From assembly GCF_003963535.1 (NCBI RefSeq), contig NZ_CP034539.1, positions 62,001 to 126,000 of the forward strand: a stretch of DNA of 64,000 bases, in the 5' to 3' direction. Below the pieces are notes generated by a model. It was given only the letters and a program-made list of their open reading frames with translations, did not search any database and was not told where the DNA came from. Of the stretch, positions 37,047-46,527 are shown piece after piece. This stretch comes from Streptomyces cyaneochromogenes. Lineage in GTDB: Bacteria > Actinomycetota > Actinomycetes > Streptomycetales > Streptomycetaceae. Every line of letters begins with the position of its first letter. The first letter of the stretch is position 1. Both the position numbers and the translations under genes were made by a program.

Positions 37047-40000
37047 CTAGCCGGTGGTTGTGGCCGGTTCGCCGAGGACCCGCTCGGCGATCTGGCGGCT
37101 TTCCATCGCCCCGGCCCAGATCCGCAGTTGCTGTACTGCCCCGGGCAGGTACTCGCCGGGCGCCCCGCTGGTGTGGCTCCGGCCGATGGCGAGTTCACCG
37201 GTGCCCTGCTGCGGGTCGGCGAAGTTGGGCTCGGTGGAGTCATCCTGTTGGTCGTCAGCGCCGACGAACAGGTGGAGCTTGCCGAACCGGGTTGCATCGC
37301 CGTCCGCGAATGACTCAGCGGCGTTGTACACCCCTGTGACGTGGACGAGTTCGTCCAGCACCGCCACCGCGATGGCCGACACCTGCGTCGCGGAAGCCTT
37401 GTTTCCGTTCGCGTCGACCTTGGTGCGCTCAAAGCGCCATAGGCATTCAGGCTTGTTGTCGCGGTCGATGTCGTCGGCCAGCTTGACCAGCTTCAGGGCC
37501 CAGGACGCTTCGTTGCCGATCTTCTGGCTCGCGATGGTGACGGTGTAGCCGTCCGCCTTGCCGACCAGTTTGGCCGAGTCCGCCCGGGCCAGGGCGCTGA
37601 CGGTGAAGGAGCCGGTTTCGTCGACCGCCGGCCCGCTGGTGGAGGCATAGCTGGTGGTGCCGTTCAGCGTGAGCAGCTGCGGGGTCTCTGCGAATTGCGC
37701 GCTCCCTGCCAGGGCCATGCCGGTAATGGGGTAACCGGTCGTCTCCGCCAGGGTGGTACCCGTCGATTTGGTGGCGTCCCAGTGCGCCACCAGCTCGGTG
37801 GCCGCAGCCTCGTTCTCCTTCAGCTCGCCTTCGGCACGTATCAGGGGTTCGGTCAGTGCCTGCTGCCACACGGCTGTCTCGTCGAGTCGCCCACGGAAGA
37901 ACTCCCCTCCGACACCAGACTTGACCGAGCGGGCCCACTGCAAGCCTCCGGAGGCTGACCAAGGCTGGTAGGTGGAGGCCGCACTGGCCAGCTTGACCGG
38001 CTGGCCCTGGGGCCGGCCGTTGACGAACAGCTGGATGGTGTCGTTGGTCGGGTCGGTGTCCGCAAGGCCGTCATCGCCTTCGGTCTTGAACACGCCGGCC
38101 AGATGCGTCCAGACCTTCAGCTGAGGTTCCTCCTCGGCAAGGGAGCGGATGAACACAGGGCTGGTCTTGTCCTGGTCGGTGCGGTTGAACACCCAGGCGT
38201 TGTAGGCGGTCGAGTAGTACAGGGCGAACGCGTTCGCATTGGTGCCGGGCTGGGCCATGACCACCCTGTTGGCCGATGCGTCGGTGAGATACGCCCACGT
38301 CGAAACGGTGAAGGAGTCGCCGGTGTTGATCGGTGGTGTGGAGGTGGCCGCATAGCCCTGCTGCTTGGCCGGGTCAGTGCTGTCCAGCCACAGCGACCGG
38401 TCGGTACCGTCGGTACCGCCGCCGCGGCGCGCCAGCGAGGAAAACCCGGTGCCTTCGGTGTACATGGTGGCGTCGTGCCGCACGGTGCCCTCGGTGGCGG
38501 TGTCCCGGGCGAGCTTCTCGAGTGAGCCGGCTGCGTAGTCGTCGAAGTGCCAGCGGCCGATCGCGCCGGTTGCGGCCTGCACCTTGATCTTGACGTGGGC
38601 CCATTCGCCCGAGCCGCCGGAATCCCAGCCGCGCACCTGCAGGGTCTGGCGGCCGGCGACCAAGGGAGTGACGGGCTCATCCACACTCGCGCCCGTGGCG
38701 AAGTCGGTCTTGGTCATGCCGGGCAGCATCCACTCGTACTTGACGACGTCGCTGTCTGCAGCGTTCTGGGCGAAGTGCAACTTGCCCTGGATGCCTGGAC
38801 CGCCCTGCGCAGCGCAGTCCTCCGTGACGCACAGGGTGTAGATGCCGCCGTCCACGGCAGTGACCACGGGGGGCTTCGGCCGCTCGAGGTCGACCTTGAA
38901 GTAGCACCAGGGCGTGTACGAGGAGAACAGATCCCCGGACTTGCCGTCATAGGTCCAGTGCGACTGCGTACGTGCCTTGACCCGGTACAGCGTCTTGTCA
39001 GCTCGCGGGGAGACCTTCGCGGTCTCCACGGTGCCGTCGGGATCCCAGCCGGTGTCGGGCTTGTGGGCACTCCAGCTGCCTACCCAGGTGCCGGAGTGCT
39101 GGCGCTCCATCACCCACTCGGCCTGGAGCGATCCCTCGGAGCTTCCGGCGTTGTGCTCGACCTTGGTCTGCACTGCCGCCTGCACGTACGGCTCGGCCCG
39201 GGTCACGATGATGGGGTTCGATGAGGAGGTGGCGCACTGCACGTCGTCCGGGTCGCCGCCGGGGTTGCCCGGCCACAGGCCGTAGCGGGTCGGCACCCCG
39301 GGCTGGTAAGCGAAGTCCACCTGCAACTCGGCGTTGTCGTCGAAGCGCTTCCAGGCGGTGACATCCGACTCGTCCTTCGCCTTCAGCATCAGCGTCAGAT
39401 TGTCGATCTTGCCGTCCGCGAAGTTCCGCACCGTGGACTTCAGGTTCTCGTCCGGCTCGTTCGGGTTGTCGTTGAACTCGATCCACGCGTTCGGCTGCTC
39501 AGGGGAGCACGCGGTGCCGCGGCCGGCCGAGACGTATTGGTCGCCCATCTGGTCCCAGCTGTTGTCCGCCTTGGGTCCTCCGGGCCCGGGCCAGTTGCTG
39601 CCCGAGGAAATGCCGTCGGTGCGCTCCAGGTCCACCCAGGCCGGGTTGCAGTCGAACGACCAGGTCTCATAGGCGCGGAAGGTCGCGTCGAGCACGTACT
39701 TGCCGCGCAGGGCGCTCGCGGAGTTGAACTGGAAGTACATCCGGTTCGTGTACCAGGCACCGGTGGTGCAGGTGCCCTGCGAGTTGTAGCCGCACCGGCC
39801 GATGCCGTAGCCGGCCCCGTCGAACATCCAGTAGCTGTCGCCGTCGGAGGACAGCACCGCGCGGTATGTGTGCCCGATCCCGACGGCGGGGTCGATGTAG
39901 ACCGGATAGACCGTCTGGGCACCCTCCAGCACATCGGTGTCCGGCACGACAGCGATGCTGTCGTCTGCGACCTGCACGGGCATGACCGCCGAGGCGTCGC

Positions 40001-40883
40001 CGTCACCCGGACCGGCGGCCGGGTCTGGCTCCTCTGCCCCGCCCTCACCCGGGGTCTGACTCTCGTCTGCAGCCGTACTCGCGCCCATCATGGGCTGAGC
40101 ACCCGCGGCTTGAGCCTCGCCTGCGGAGTCCCACATCCGGCCGGGCGGGCCGGTGAATATCTCCACCCCGTCATCGTTCGCCGCGGCCAGGCCGCCGTTG
40201 ATGGTGGACGTGACCTCCAGGCCCTCGCTGTCGACGCTGAAAAGCACCTTGTCCAACTCCGGGCTGGCCGCGGCCTCCGGTGTCTTGACGACAAGAACTT
40301 CGCGATAGGACTCCGCCGTCGCCGTCAGACGCAGATCGACTCCGGGAAGCACCTCACGGTAAGTGGCCGTATCGCCTTCCAGAACCGGCTCGGGCAATGA
40401 ACGGCCCCAACCCAGGGTGAGCATGTGCCCGTTGCGGTACCCGATCCGGATCATGTCGGAACCGGTGCCCTTGCCGGAGAAGGAAAGGTCCACGACAGCG
40501 CTCTTCGGCGCAATGCGGCCATCGGCGCGCTTCGCCAGCGTGACGTCGACCGGCTTCCACGACCCGTCCGACGCCCTCGCATGCTGCGGGGTGGTCGACT
40601 GCGTCAGCTTGAAGCTGCCGTCCGGCTGGGCGAAGACCTGGGAATACTCGGTCCGCTCGAACGGCACCTCCACCGGCTCCCCCGATTGGGCAGCGAGGGT
40701 GGACGCGGTTTCAGCCTCCGCGGGAATGGCATCCGAAGCCTGCCCAGCGTCCTGTACAGCTGCGGCGTTGGCCGTTACGGCATGAGCCGCAGCGCTGGGT
40801 GGCAGCACACCGCCCACGACGGCCACCGCGACCGCTGTCAAGAACGTTTTACCGATGCTGCGGCGCCACATGGACACACTCAT
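37047..40883 (-). CDS. Secreted LamG-domain surface protein, partner of the YD-repeat toxin
   Basis: 1278 residues from ATG 40883 (MSVSMWRRSIGKTFL), preferred because GGGAGG lies about 8 bases upstream; the frame begins at 40916. It has a clear signal peptide (FLTAVAVAVVGGVLPPSAAAHA). An N-terminal region rich in DGSWKPVDVTL-type motifs is followed by a large middle part (YFQFNSASALRGKYVLDATF, DNAELQVDFAYQPGVP) and two C-terminal concanavalin-like/LamG domains (residues ~850-1020 and ~1110-1275; SFTVSTWAYLTDASA, RLDETAVWQQALTE). Streptomyces often encode such a protein directly before an RHS protein, as here with 123 bp between. Likely a cell-surface or adhesion component of the toxin system. 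Confidence 0.85.
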   Translation of the reverse strand: MSVSMWRRSIGKTFLTAVAVAVVGGVLPPSAAAHAVTANAAAVQDAGQASDAIPAEAETASTLAAQSGEPVEVPFERTEYSQVFAQPDGSFKLTQSTTPQHARASDGSWKPVDVTLAKRADGRIAPKSAVVDLSFSGKGTGSDMIRIGYRNGHMLTLGWGRSLPEPVLEGDTATYREVLPGVDLRLTATAESYREVLVVKTPEAAASPELDKVLFSVDSEGLEVTSTINGGLAAANDDGVEIFTGPPGRMWDSAGEAQAAGAQPMMGASTAADESQTPGEGGAEEPDPAAGPGDGDASAVMPVQVADDSIAVVPDTDVLEGAQTVYPVYIDPAVGIGHTYRAVLSSDGDSYWMFDGAGYGIGRCGYNSQGTCTTGAWYTNRMYFQFNSASALRGKYVLDATFRAYETWSFDCNPAWVDLERTDGISSGSNWPGPGGPKADNSWDQMGDQYVSAGRGTACSPEQPNAWIEFNDNPNEPDENLKSTVRNFADGKIDNLTLMLKAKDESDVTAWKRFDDNAELQVDFAYQPGVPTRYGLWPGNPGGDPDDVQCATSSSNPIIVTRAEPYVQAAVQTKVEHNAGSSEGSLQAEWVMERQHSGTWVGSWSAHKPDTGWDPDGTVETAKVSPRADKTLYRVKARTQSHWTYDGKSGDLFSSYTPWCYFKVDLERPKPPVVTAVDGGIYTLCVTEDCAAQGGPGIQGKLHFAQNAADSDVVKYEWMLPGMTKTDFATGASVDEPVTPLVAGRQTLQVRGWDSGGSGEWAHVKIKVQAATGAIGRWHFDDYAAGSLEKLARDTATEGTVRHDATMYTEGTGFSSLARRGGGTDGTDRSLWLDSTDPAKQQGYAATSTPPINTGDSFTVSTWAYLTDASANRVVMAQPGTNANAFALYYSTAYNAWVFNRTDQDKTSPVFIRSLAEEEPQLKVWTHLAGVFKTEGDDGLADTDPTNDTIQLFVNGRPQGQPVKLASAASTYQPWSASGGLQWARSVKSGVGGEFFRGRLDETAVWQQALTEPLIRAEGELKENEAAATELVAHWDATKSTGTTLAETTGYPITGMALAGSAQFAETPQLLTLNGTTSYASTSGPAVDETGSFTVSALARADSAKLVGKADGYTVTIASQKIGNEASWALKLVKLADDIDRDNKPECLWRFERTKVDANGNKASATQVSAIAVAVLDELVHVTGVYNAAESFADGDATRFGKLHLFVGADDQQDDSTEPNFADPQQGTGELAIGRSHTSGAPGEYLPGAVQQLRIWAGAMESRQIAERVLGEPATTTG

Positions 40884-41357
40884 CCCATGCCTCCCCCGAC
40901 TCCACAGCATCCCCACCCCGGAGTCACAAGATGATCAAAGTGGAGGCACCCTATCCAGACGTGTTCTGCATATGTCAAGAACCTGAGCTGCGGCTTCCCG
41001 CAGGTAACGACCAGAACGCAGAGACACGACTCGCCCAAAGGCAGCCATGTGCGAGGGGCAGGACAGGCATCGACAGGACTTCGCCGAATCCCGACACAGC
41101 TGTAACTCGCTCTACGCGGTGGGGCATTGGCCAAAGGCGTTGTTCGGAGTTGCTGAATCCAGGACAGACCACTAGGCCCGCCCCGAGGCAGTCGTCTATG
41201 GGGCGGGAGGCGTGTCGCGTCAGGTCACGCAGAAGGCCGCAGCGGCGCTCAACCCCCGCGCTCTCAGCGCTCGCGCCGATTCTGCGGCACCCCACAAGCA
41301 TGCGAGGTCCGGCGACTGCCTTATGCTCTCGGCCGGATTGTTCGGGGAGGGGCTGGG
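40884..41357. promoter_or_regulatory. Divergent intergenic region between the LamG and lipoprotein genes
   Basis: About 470 bp with only short overlapping frames on both strands and no convincing coding signature. It must contain the promoters for the toxin operon (left) and the lipoprotein (right). No clear hairpin or repeat was seen. Confidence 0.35.
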
Positions 41358-42134
41358 ATGTTTCGTAGTTCGCGCACGGGCTGTGAGCCCGTCGGGCTTG
41401 GTCGGCGAAGAAGCCGTGCAGCAGCCGCGGTGCTAGTCCTTGCCGTGTCCGCAGTGAGCGGGTGCTCGTCGCAGGCTTCCAGTCCGAGCCCCAGTGCCAC
41501 CCCTGAAGCGCGCTCACTCAGTCAGAGGGAACTGGAAGCCGCGAGACTGACCGAGAGGGAATCGGGACGCTACGGCGTAGGTCTGAGCAGCGAAACACCA
41601 ACGGACATGAAGGCGGGGGTGACCATCGCCAAGCCGGAGGTCTGCCTGCCCGCGCTCAGGGTGCTCCTACACGGCTGGGCAGAAGGCGCATCCGCCTATA
41701 CACGGTTGTACCTGAGCGACCCGACGAACACCGTAGGGGTTAGATCGGTGGCGCTGACGAGCTATCCCGCAGGTGGGGCCAAACGGGTGCTCGCAGCGGT
41801 TGAGAAGTCGCTTCAGGACTGTCCGTCGGTGGTCTACAAAACCGTGTTGGGAAACTCGTTGCACGCGAAGCTCTCGCTTGGAGAACCGCTGGAGCCAGGT
41901 GACGAGTCGCTCAGGGTGAACATGGGCTTCTCCTCGAAGGGGATCGACAACCACACGGCGTACGGACTGGTGCGCATCGGGGATGTCCTCGCCGTGTTCA
42001 AATTCAACGAGACGTTTGGCAGCACACTGCCCAAGCAGAAGAAGGCTGCTCTCATGCCGGTGCTGCCGGAGTACCTGGTCGCCCGGCAGGTGAAGAAGGT
42101 GGAAGCCGCTCTGCAAGCGGCTTCCACCTCCTGA
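41358..42134 (+). CDS. Secreted lipoprotein, unknown function
   Basis: 258 residues, GGGAGGGG upstream of the ATG. The signal peptide is RRSRAAAAVLVLAVSAVSGC with lipobox VSGC; the mature protein starts at that Cys, then has a serine/proline linker. The C-terminal domain (ESGRYGVGLSSETPTDMKAG, YPAGGAKRVLAAVEKSLQDC, CLPALRVLLHGWAEG) resembles generic Streptomyces PknH-like sensor or lipoprotein folds, with two cysteines that may form a disulfide. It is anchored outside the membrane. Confidence 0.75.
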   Translation: MFRSSRTGCEPVGLGRRRSRAAAAVLVLAVSAVSGCSSQASSPSPSATPEARSLSQRELEAARLTERESGRYGVGLSSETPTDMKAGVTIAKPEVCLPALRVLLHGWAEGASAYTRLYLSDPTNTVGVRSVALTSYPAGGAKRVLAAVEKSLQDCPSVVYKTVLGNSLHAKLSLGEPLEPGDESLRVNMGFSSKGIDNHTAYGLVRIGDVLAVFKFNETFGSTLPKQKKAALMPVLPEYLVARQVKKVEAALQAASTS

Positions 42135-42228
42135 CCGCGGCTTTGCGCCCCTGGCTGCCGCATCGAGGACGGCACCGAGACACAGCCACCCAAAAGTCCC
42201 CCGGTGACGTTCTCGTGCCCTGCCGCTT

Positions 42229-43488
42229 CTATGCCGATACAGCTTCCTTCGGTTGAAGGTTGCGGGTGGCAAGTACCAGCAGGCCCGAGGTTGCCGCGCA
42301 GGTGGCCAGCAGCACGAGCCAGGGCAGACGGGCGTTCCAGGCGAAGAGACCTGCCAGCGCGGCGGGCGTGATTACGTGGCTCACGCTCCAGGAGAGCTGA
42401 TTGACGCTCAGGTATCGGCCGAGGAGGTCAGCGCGTGCCATGTCTGTCACGAGGATCACGCTGGTGGGAGGGTGGATCAGTTCACCGGCGGTGTAGAGCG
42501 TCACGGCAGCTGTCATGGCCAGGATGGGTATCAGGCCGCCGATGTCTGGAGTGATCATGAAGGTGGCGAAACCGGCGGCGTAGAGGGCGATCGATGCTTG
42601 CAGCATCCGGGAGGGGCTACTCGCTTCGATACGCCGGACGGCGGGGCCTTGGGCCAGCATGAGTAGTCCGCCGTTGACTGCGAAGAGCAGGCCGGGCAAC
42701 CAGACGGCGTCGGGTGCGAGGCTGTTTGCAGACAGAGGTAGCAGCACGATCAGGGACATGGCGCATACGGCCAGCAGGGCGTTGGAAGCCACGACGAGCA
42801 GGAAAGGCCGGTCGGCCAGTACGTTTCGCAGTCCGGCTCGCTTTTCTGCGCTGTCTTCGCCATCTTCCGTTTCTTGGCCGGAGGTTGTCGTGGTTACACG
42901 TGCTTCTCGCCATGTGTAGAGGAGCACTGCCACGACCGCGAAGGACAGCGCGTTGAGCAAGACCACTATTCGTGTGCCTTCACTGCCTGTTGCCACGATC
43001 ACTCCGGACAGGGCCGCGCCGAGGCCTGTGCCGACGGAGCGGACAGTACGTCCGAGGGCGTACCAGCGGGCTCGTTGTTCTCGCCCGCACAGCGCGATGA
43101 TCATGGCTGAGTTGGCTGGCCAGAATGCGTTGTCGCCCCAGAGCACGACTGCTGAGATGGCGATGATCTGCCAGAACTGGTCGACGCCGAGGTAGGCGAG
43201 GAAGGCTGCGGTCCGTAGGAGGCAGGACAGTGCGGCCATCTGGCCGGGGCCGATGCGGTCGATGAGAGTGCCGGTGTGAGGGCCGCCCAGCAGGGCGATG
43301 CCGGCGCCGATGGACAGGGCGAGTCCCACCTCGGCGACGTCCATGCCGGCGACGTTGACGAAGTAGAGGACGCTGAGCGGCAGGAACAGACCGGTGCCGA
43401 GACTGTCGACTGCGGCGGTGACGACGAGCCGTTTGCGCCGGGCGGTGTCCGGGAATCCCAGGCGGTCTCTCCATAGCGCGGCGTTCAC
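42229..43488 (-). CDS. MFS exporter, last gene of the YcaO operon
   Basis: 419 residues from a GTG at 43488 that overlaps the flavodoxin stop (GTGA). About 12 hydrophobic segments are visible, from VTAAVDSLGTGLFLPLSVLY through VGLALSIGAGIALLGGPHTG to LPWLVLLATCAATSGLLVLA, with the MFS loop-type GPHTGTLIDRIG between segments 2 and 3. A charged central loop (TTTSGQETEDGEDSAEKRAG) separates the two halves. The likely job is export of the mature cluster product and producer self-protection, inferred from the operon. Confidence 0.85.
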   Translation of the reverse strand: MNAALWRDRLGFPDTARRKRLVVTAAVDSLGTGLFLPLSVLYFVNVAGMDVAEVGLALSIGAGIALLGGPHTGTLIDRIGPGQMAALSCLLRTAAFLAYLGVDQFWQIIAISAVVLWGDNAFWPANSAMIIALCGREQRARWYALGRTVRSVGTGLGAALSGVIVATGSEGTRIVVLLNALSFAVVAVLLYTWREARVTTTTSGQETEDGEDSAEKRAGLRNVLADRPFLLVVASNALLAVCAMSLIVLLPLSANSLAPDAVWLPGLLFAVNGGLLMLAQGPAVRRIEASSPSRMLQASIALYAAGFATFMITPDIGGLIPILAMTAAVTLYTAGELIHPPTSVILVTDMARADLLGRYLSVNQLSWSVSHVITPAALAGLFAWNARLPWLVLLATCAATSGLLVLATRNLQPKEAVSA

Positions 43489-44063
43489 GCCTGGGCTCCT
43501 TGTCGCATGCGGGTGGCCAGTTCGGCCACGCGTCGTCCGTGTTCCGTCGCAGTGGCCAGGTCGCTGTCGAGCAGGCCTTCGGGGCCCTGATCGATGTTCG
43601 CCTGAGCTGCTGTGCCTAGCCGGTAGCCGAGTCTGTTGGCGTCGTCCGGGCTGCTGGTGGAGGTGTTCCACCCCGCGGGCAGTGACTGCCCGGCCCAGAT
43701 CATCGAGTGCTGCATGGCAAGAGCGAGCATGTAGTTCAAGGTGTGCAGCTTGCCGCCGGCCATGGCTGCCCCCGTGGTGAACCCGCTGGCCAGGGTGTCA
43801 GTCCAGTGGGAGGTCATCTGCCGGCCGGCGGTTTCTTCGGCGAAGGCGACGAAGCTGGCGGTGGGACCTCCGATGTAGGTGGGTGACCCGAAGATCACAC
43901 CGTTCGAAGCTGCCATCAACTCCCATTGGTGCTCGTTCAGTGACGCAACCCTGATCAGGTGGACCTGCGCGCCTTGTTTCTCCGCTCCGTCAGCGATCGC
44001 GCTGGCCATTCGGTGGGTCTTGCCGCCACGCGAGTCATAGACCACGGATATGAGTGTGCTCAC
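43485..44063 (-). CDS. Flavodoxin/WrbA-like FMN protein in the YcaO operon
   Basis: 192 residues, GTG start 13 bp after the YcaO stop. The FMN phosphate loop is VVYDSRGGKTHRMASAIADG, with the isoalloxazine loops NGVIFGSPTYIGGPTASFVA and GFTTGAAMAGGKLHTLNYML, as in the WrbA/NAD(P)H-quinone-reductase family. It could supply electrons or catalyse an oxidation or reduction of the peptide product. It is not a SagB/McbC-type azoline dehydrogenase, which is absent from this operon. Role in the pathway is inference from operon position. Confidence 0.8.
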   Translation of the reverse strand: MSTLISVVYDSRGGKTHRMASAIADGAEKQGAQVHLIRVASLNEHQWELMAASNGVIFGSPTYIGGPTASFVAFAEETAGRQMTSHWTDTLASGFTTGAAMAGGKLHTLNYMLALAMQHSMIWAGQSLPAGWNTSTSSPDDANRLGYRLGTAAQANIDQGPEGLLDSDLATATEHGRRVAELATRMRQGAQA

Positions 44064-44076
44064 TGCTGCTCCGGCT

Positions 44077-46317
44077 CTACACGTGCGGGAGGGGGAAGTA
44101 GTTCAGCTCGTCCTCGGGCGTGGGCTCGCTGTGCCAGCCCAGGGTGACGGCCGCCTGCTGCACGCGGCCTCGTCCAAGCTGTGGGAACGCGGCGGGGAAG
44201 TTCGAGGTGAGGCCTGGGACCAGGACTCGGGCCACGTGGAAGCCGCAGGGTGCCACATCGGCGGTGGTGACATCCACGCTGATGACGTCCAGCTCTCTGG
44301 CGGCAATCCGCTCGAGGTACAACTCGAAGGAACGCGCTGGCAGTGAGGGCAGGGAGGCCCAGTCGCCCTGAGGCAAATCGGCCGTCCACGGGGCAATGCG
44401 TTCCCGGGCTCGCGGGTCGAGGTTCACCTGGCCCTGGCATTGCAGGTCAACAACGTCCCGGAAGTCTGGGCGGTAGCTGTCGAGATAGCGCCGGTCGGCT
44501 CTGTGGGGCTTGAGGTTGTGGCCGTTCAGCGCGCCGGCTGCTATCTCAGCCGCGAGCTCTTCCGCGTCCAGTGTGAAGGCGGCGTTGCCCTGCAAGGTGA
44601 TCGCCTCGGCTAGGGCCTTCTTGGCCGCCGCCAGAGGGGTGTCGCGGGCTGCGAAGCCGATGACCACTGTGTCGTTCACGGTCGAGTCGAGGATGCAGGC
44701 CATGACGGGAACGCCGAACTCGTTGTCCAGGTGCACGTACCGGGGCAGGAGCTCATCGGCCCGGTCAGCGATCAGGTCCTGCAGCTCGGGCCGATCCGGC
44801 ATGGCGGGCAATGCCTTGGCGTTGTGCCACCAGACCATCGACGCGTCACGCTCGATGACCTCTTCCAGGCCCGACATCAGCGCGAAGTCCTTCGAGGGCC
44901 CGGCTGCAATGCCTGCCAGGTTCGGATAGGCGTACAGCGGCTCGTCGTGCTTCACTCGTTCGGGGTGCTCGTGCCAGGCCACGTACGCCAGGAACGCCGG
45001 CACGTAGATCTCGGCGTTCTTCGTGTGGGACCAGCCTTTGACCCAGGCGCATTCGGATTCGGTGGTGAAGCGTGGGAAGGGGAAGCCGGGGGTCGCGTGC
45101 TGGGTCTCGGAGTACAGCACCAGCGAGGCAGGGCTGAGTGCGTTCAGCCCGCGGGCGGTGAGCGAGGCGTAGGAGCCGTGCACCAGCCTTGCGGGGTCCA
45201 CGTAGTTGCCGCTGTAGCGCTCGATGGCCTCGCCGACCGCCGCCTGTTGTGCCGCTTCGGCGGACTCCCACGACGTGCCGAACGCGGCCGGGTCAGCGGA
45301 GAGTTCCATGACGCGTCGTACGCGAGCCACGTCCACCGTGCAGGTGTGCAGCTTGGATGGGTTGCCCTGCCGGGCTCCCCAGGGCTTGACCCGTGTGACG
45401 ATGCCGGTCTCTCGGCCTACGACGGACTTGGGTGGCGGAGTGTAGTCGGCATCGGCGTAGGGTCGGTGAGGCATGCGAATGATTTCGTGGTGCTGCACGG
45501 TGAGGTAGAGAGGGTTCATTTCCAGCTCCGACTCATACAGGTCGGGGCGCATGAGCCCCATGAGCCACCGCTGGAGACGCGTCGCGACTTGTGCCAGCAT
45601 CCACTGCAGTTCGGATGGCGTAGTGCGCGTCAGGATGGAAGCCTCGTCACGGGCCAGGGCGTCGAAGACGTCCTCCTGGACCGCGGCCGACCGCCGGCGG
45701 TCCAGGACGTCGCGCATGTCTACTCCCCGCCCTGGCCAGATTCCTGGGCCGATCAGACCCTGCCCCAGTTCGAACCTGAGCGACAGCCACGGGATGCGCT
45801 CGGCTTCGCATGTTTCGTTCAGTGCGAGCAGTTGGGCGTGAGCTGGGGTGTCGAAGAGTGCGAGGAGTACCGGCACCTGGCTTGCTCTGCGGGCGTCGGC
45901 GGCCCACTCGGGGAGTTGGGCCGCCGTCACGTTCTCGTACGTGCGGAACTGATTCAGCAGGGGGCCGGCCTCTGACCGCAGTTGTTCTGTTCCAGTGACC
46001 GCCAGTCGCACGCGCTCCAGCGGCACCGAGGGTGCTTCCGGATCCGCCATGCGATAGGCCCATCGCTCCAGCACGCCGTTCTGTACCGGGCGTAGGCATC
46101 CCGCCTCCTGCAGCACGGCAGCGATCTCGTCGTAGCCTTCCGGGGCGGACTTCAGAGCCTCCTCCAGTGACCGACTACCGTCCAGCAGCTCCAGCCATTC
46201 GCGGAGAAGCGGTGCGGGTGTGGAGAGCATGAATTTGGCGCCGTGGGGGGTGACCAGTAAGGACTGGTCTGCCGTCACCTCAAGGACGTCTACCTCGGCT
46301 GCGATCACGTCGGTCAA
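44077..46317 (-). CDS. Fused leader-peptide-binding (E1/ocin-ThiF-like) and YcaO cyclodehydratase
   Basis: 746 residues from a TTG start (GGAAGGG upstream). Residues 1-~300 resemble the TOMM leader-recognition/ocin-ThiF module fused to YcaO in azole and related RiPP systems. The YcaO domain begins near 315 (KPWGARQGNPSKLHTCTVDV) and has ATP/Mg motifs SAEAAQQAAVGEAIERYSG (352-370; E363, E366, R367) and SGLEEVIERDASMVWWHN (482-499). It ends YFPLPHV, the proline-rich C-terminus typical of azoline-forming YcaOs. The enzyme should phosphorylate a peptide backbone amide to make an azoline or amidine. Its substrate is the 30-residue peptide encoded just upstream. Codon 20 is TTA (46,258-46,260), implying bldA control. 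Confidence 0.9.
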   Translation of the reverse strand: MTDVIAAEVDVLEVTADQSLLVTPHGAKFMLSTPAPLLREWLELLDGSRSLEEALKSAPEGYDEIAAVLQEAGCLRPVQNGVLERWAYRMADPEAPSVPLERVRLAVTGTEQLRSEAGPLLNQFRTYENVTAAQLPEWAADARRASQVPVLLALFDTPAHAQLLALNETCEAERIPWLSLRFELGQGLIGPGIWPGRGVDMRDVLDRRRSAAVQEDVFDALARDEASILTRTTPSELQWMLAQVATRLQRWLMGLMRPDLYESELEMNPLYLTVQHHEIIRMPHRPYADADYTPPPKSVVGRETGIVTRVKPWGARQGNPSKLHTCTVDVARVRRVMELSADPAAFGTSWESAEAAQQAAVGEAIERYSGNYVDPARLVHGSYASLTARGLNALSPASLVLYSETQHATPGFPFPRFTTESECAWVKGWSHTKNAEIYVPAFLAYVAWHEHPERVKHDEPLYAYPNLAGIAAGPSKDFALMSGLEEVIERDASMVWWHNAKALPAMPDRPELQDLIADRADELLPRYVHLDNEFGVPVMACILDSTVNDTVVIGFAARDTPLAAAKKALAEAITLQGNAAFTLDAEELAAEIAAGALNGHNLKPHRADRRYLDSYRPDFRDVVDLQCQGQVNLDPRARERIAPWTADLPQGDWASLPSLPARSFELYLERIAARELDVISVDVTTADVAPCGFHVARVLVPGLTSNFPAAFPQLGRGRVQQAAVTLGWHSEPTPEDELNYFPLPHV

Positions 46318-46351
46318 GAAAGTGGCCCTTCCGTGAAACCTAACAGAGTGC

Positions 46352-46395
46352 GCGGAATGGGGCCGCTTCCAGAGGATGGAAACGACCCCATTCGC
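46352..46395 (-). terminator. Attenuator-like hairpin between the precursor gene and the YcaO gene
   Basis: GCGGAATGGGG (46,352-46,362) pairs with CCCCATTCGC (46,386-46,395) with one bulged base, and TTCCA/TGGAA pair inside. It lies between precursor stop and YcaO start on their strand, the place where many RiPP operons carry a partial terminator so that precursor mRNA exceeds enzyme mRNA. Confidence 0.65.
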
Positions 46396-46434
46396 TACCG
46401 CTGAGAATTCAGCGTGTTCAGCAAGGCCTCAGCT

Positions 46435-46527
46435 TCAGGCCCAGCGAACCGTGGGCGCCGGGGCCACGTTGTTGTTGGCCGGGGCGCGGGTCGAGAGGTC
46501 GTCACGCTCGCCGTAGGTCTTCACCAT
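46435..46527 (-). CDS. RiPP precursor peptide, 30 aa, for the YcaO enzyme
   Basis: ATG at 46527 with a strong GAGGAG six bases upstream, stop at 46435-46437. The N-terminal half is charged, leader-like (MVKTYGERDDLST), then RAPANNN, and the C-terminal part VAPAPTVRWA is the likely core. It has no cysteine; the only Ser/Thr are T4, S11, T12 and T26, so an azoline, if formed in the core, would be a methyloxazoline at T26. An amidine (as in bottromycin-type or streptamidine-type YcaO products) is the alternative. The 30-residue size is at the short end for RiPP precursors. It is directly upstream of the YcaO gene and separated by a hairpin. Not found in standard ORF lists because of length. Confidence 0.8.
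   Translation of the reverse strand: MVKTYGERDDLSTRAPANNNVAPAPTVRWA

Noticed and set aside
43485..44063. Flavodoxin-like gene as an azoline dehydrogenase
   Set aside because: Its FMN loops are WrbA-like and lack the nitroreductase-type fold of SagB/McbC dehydrogenases.
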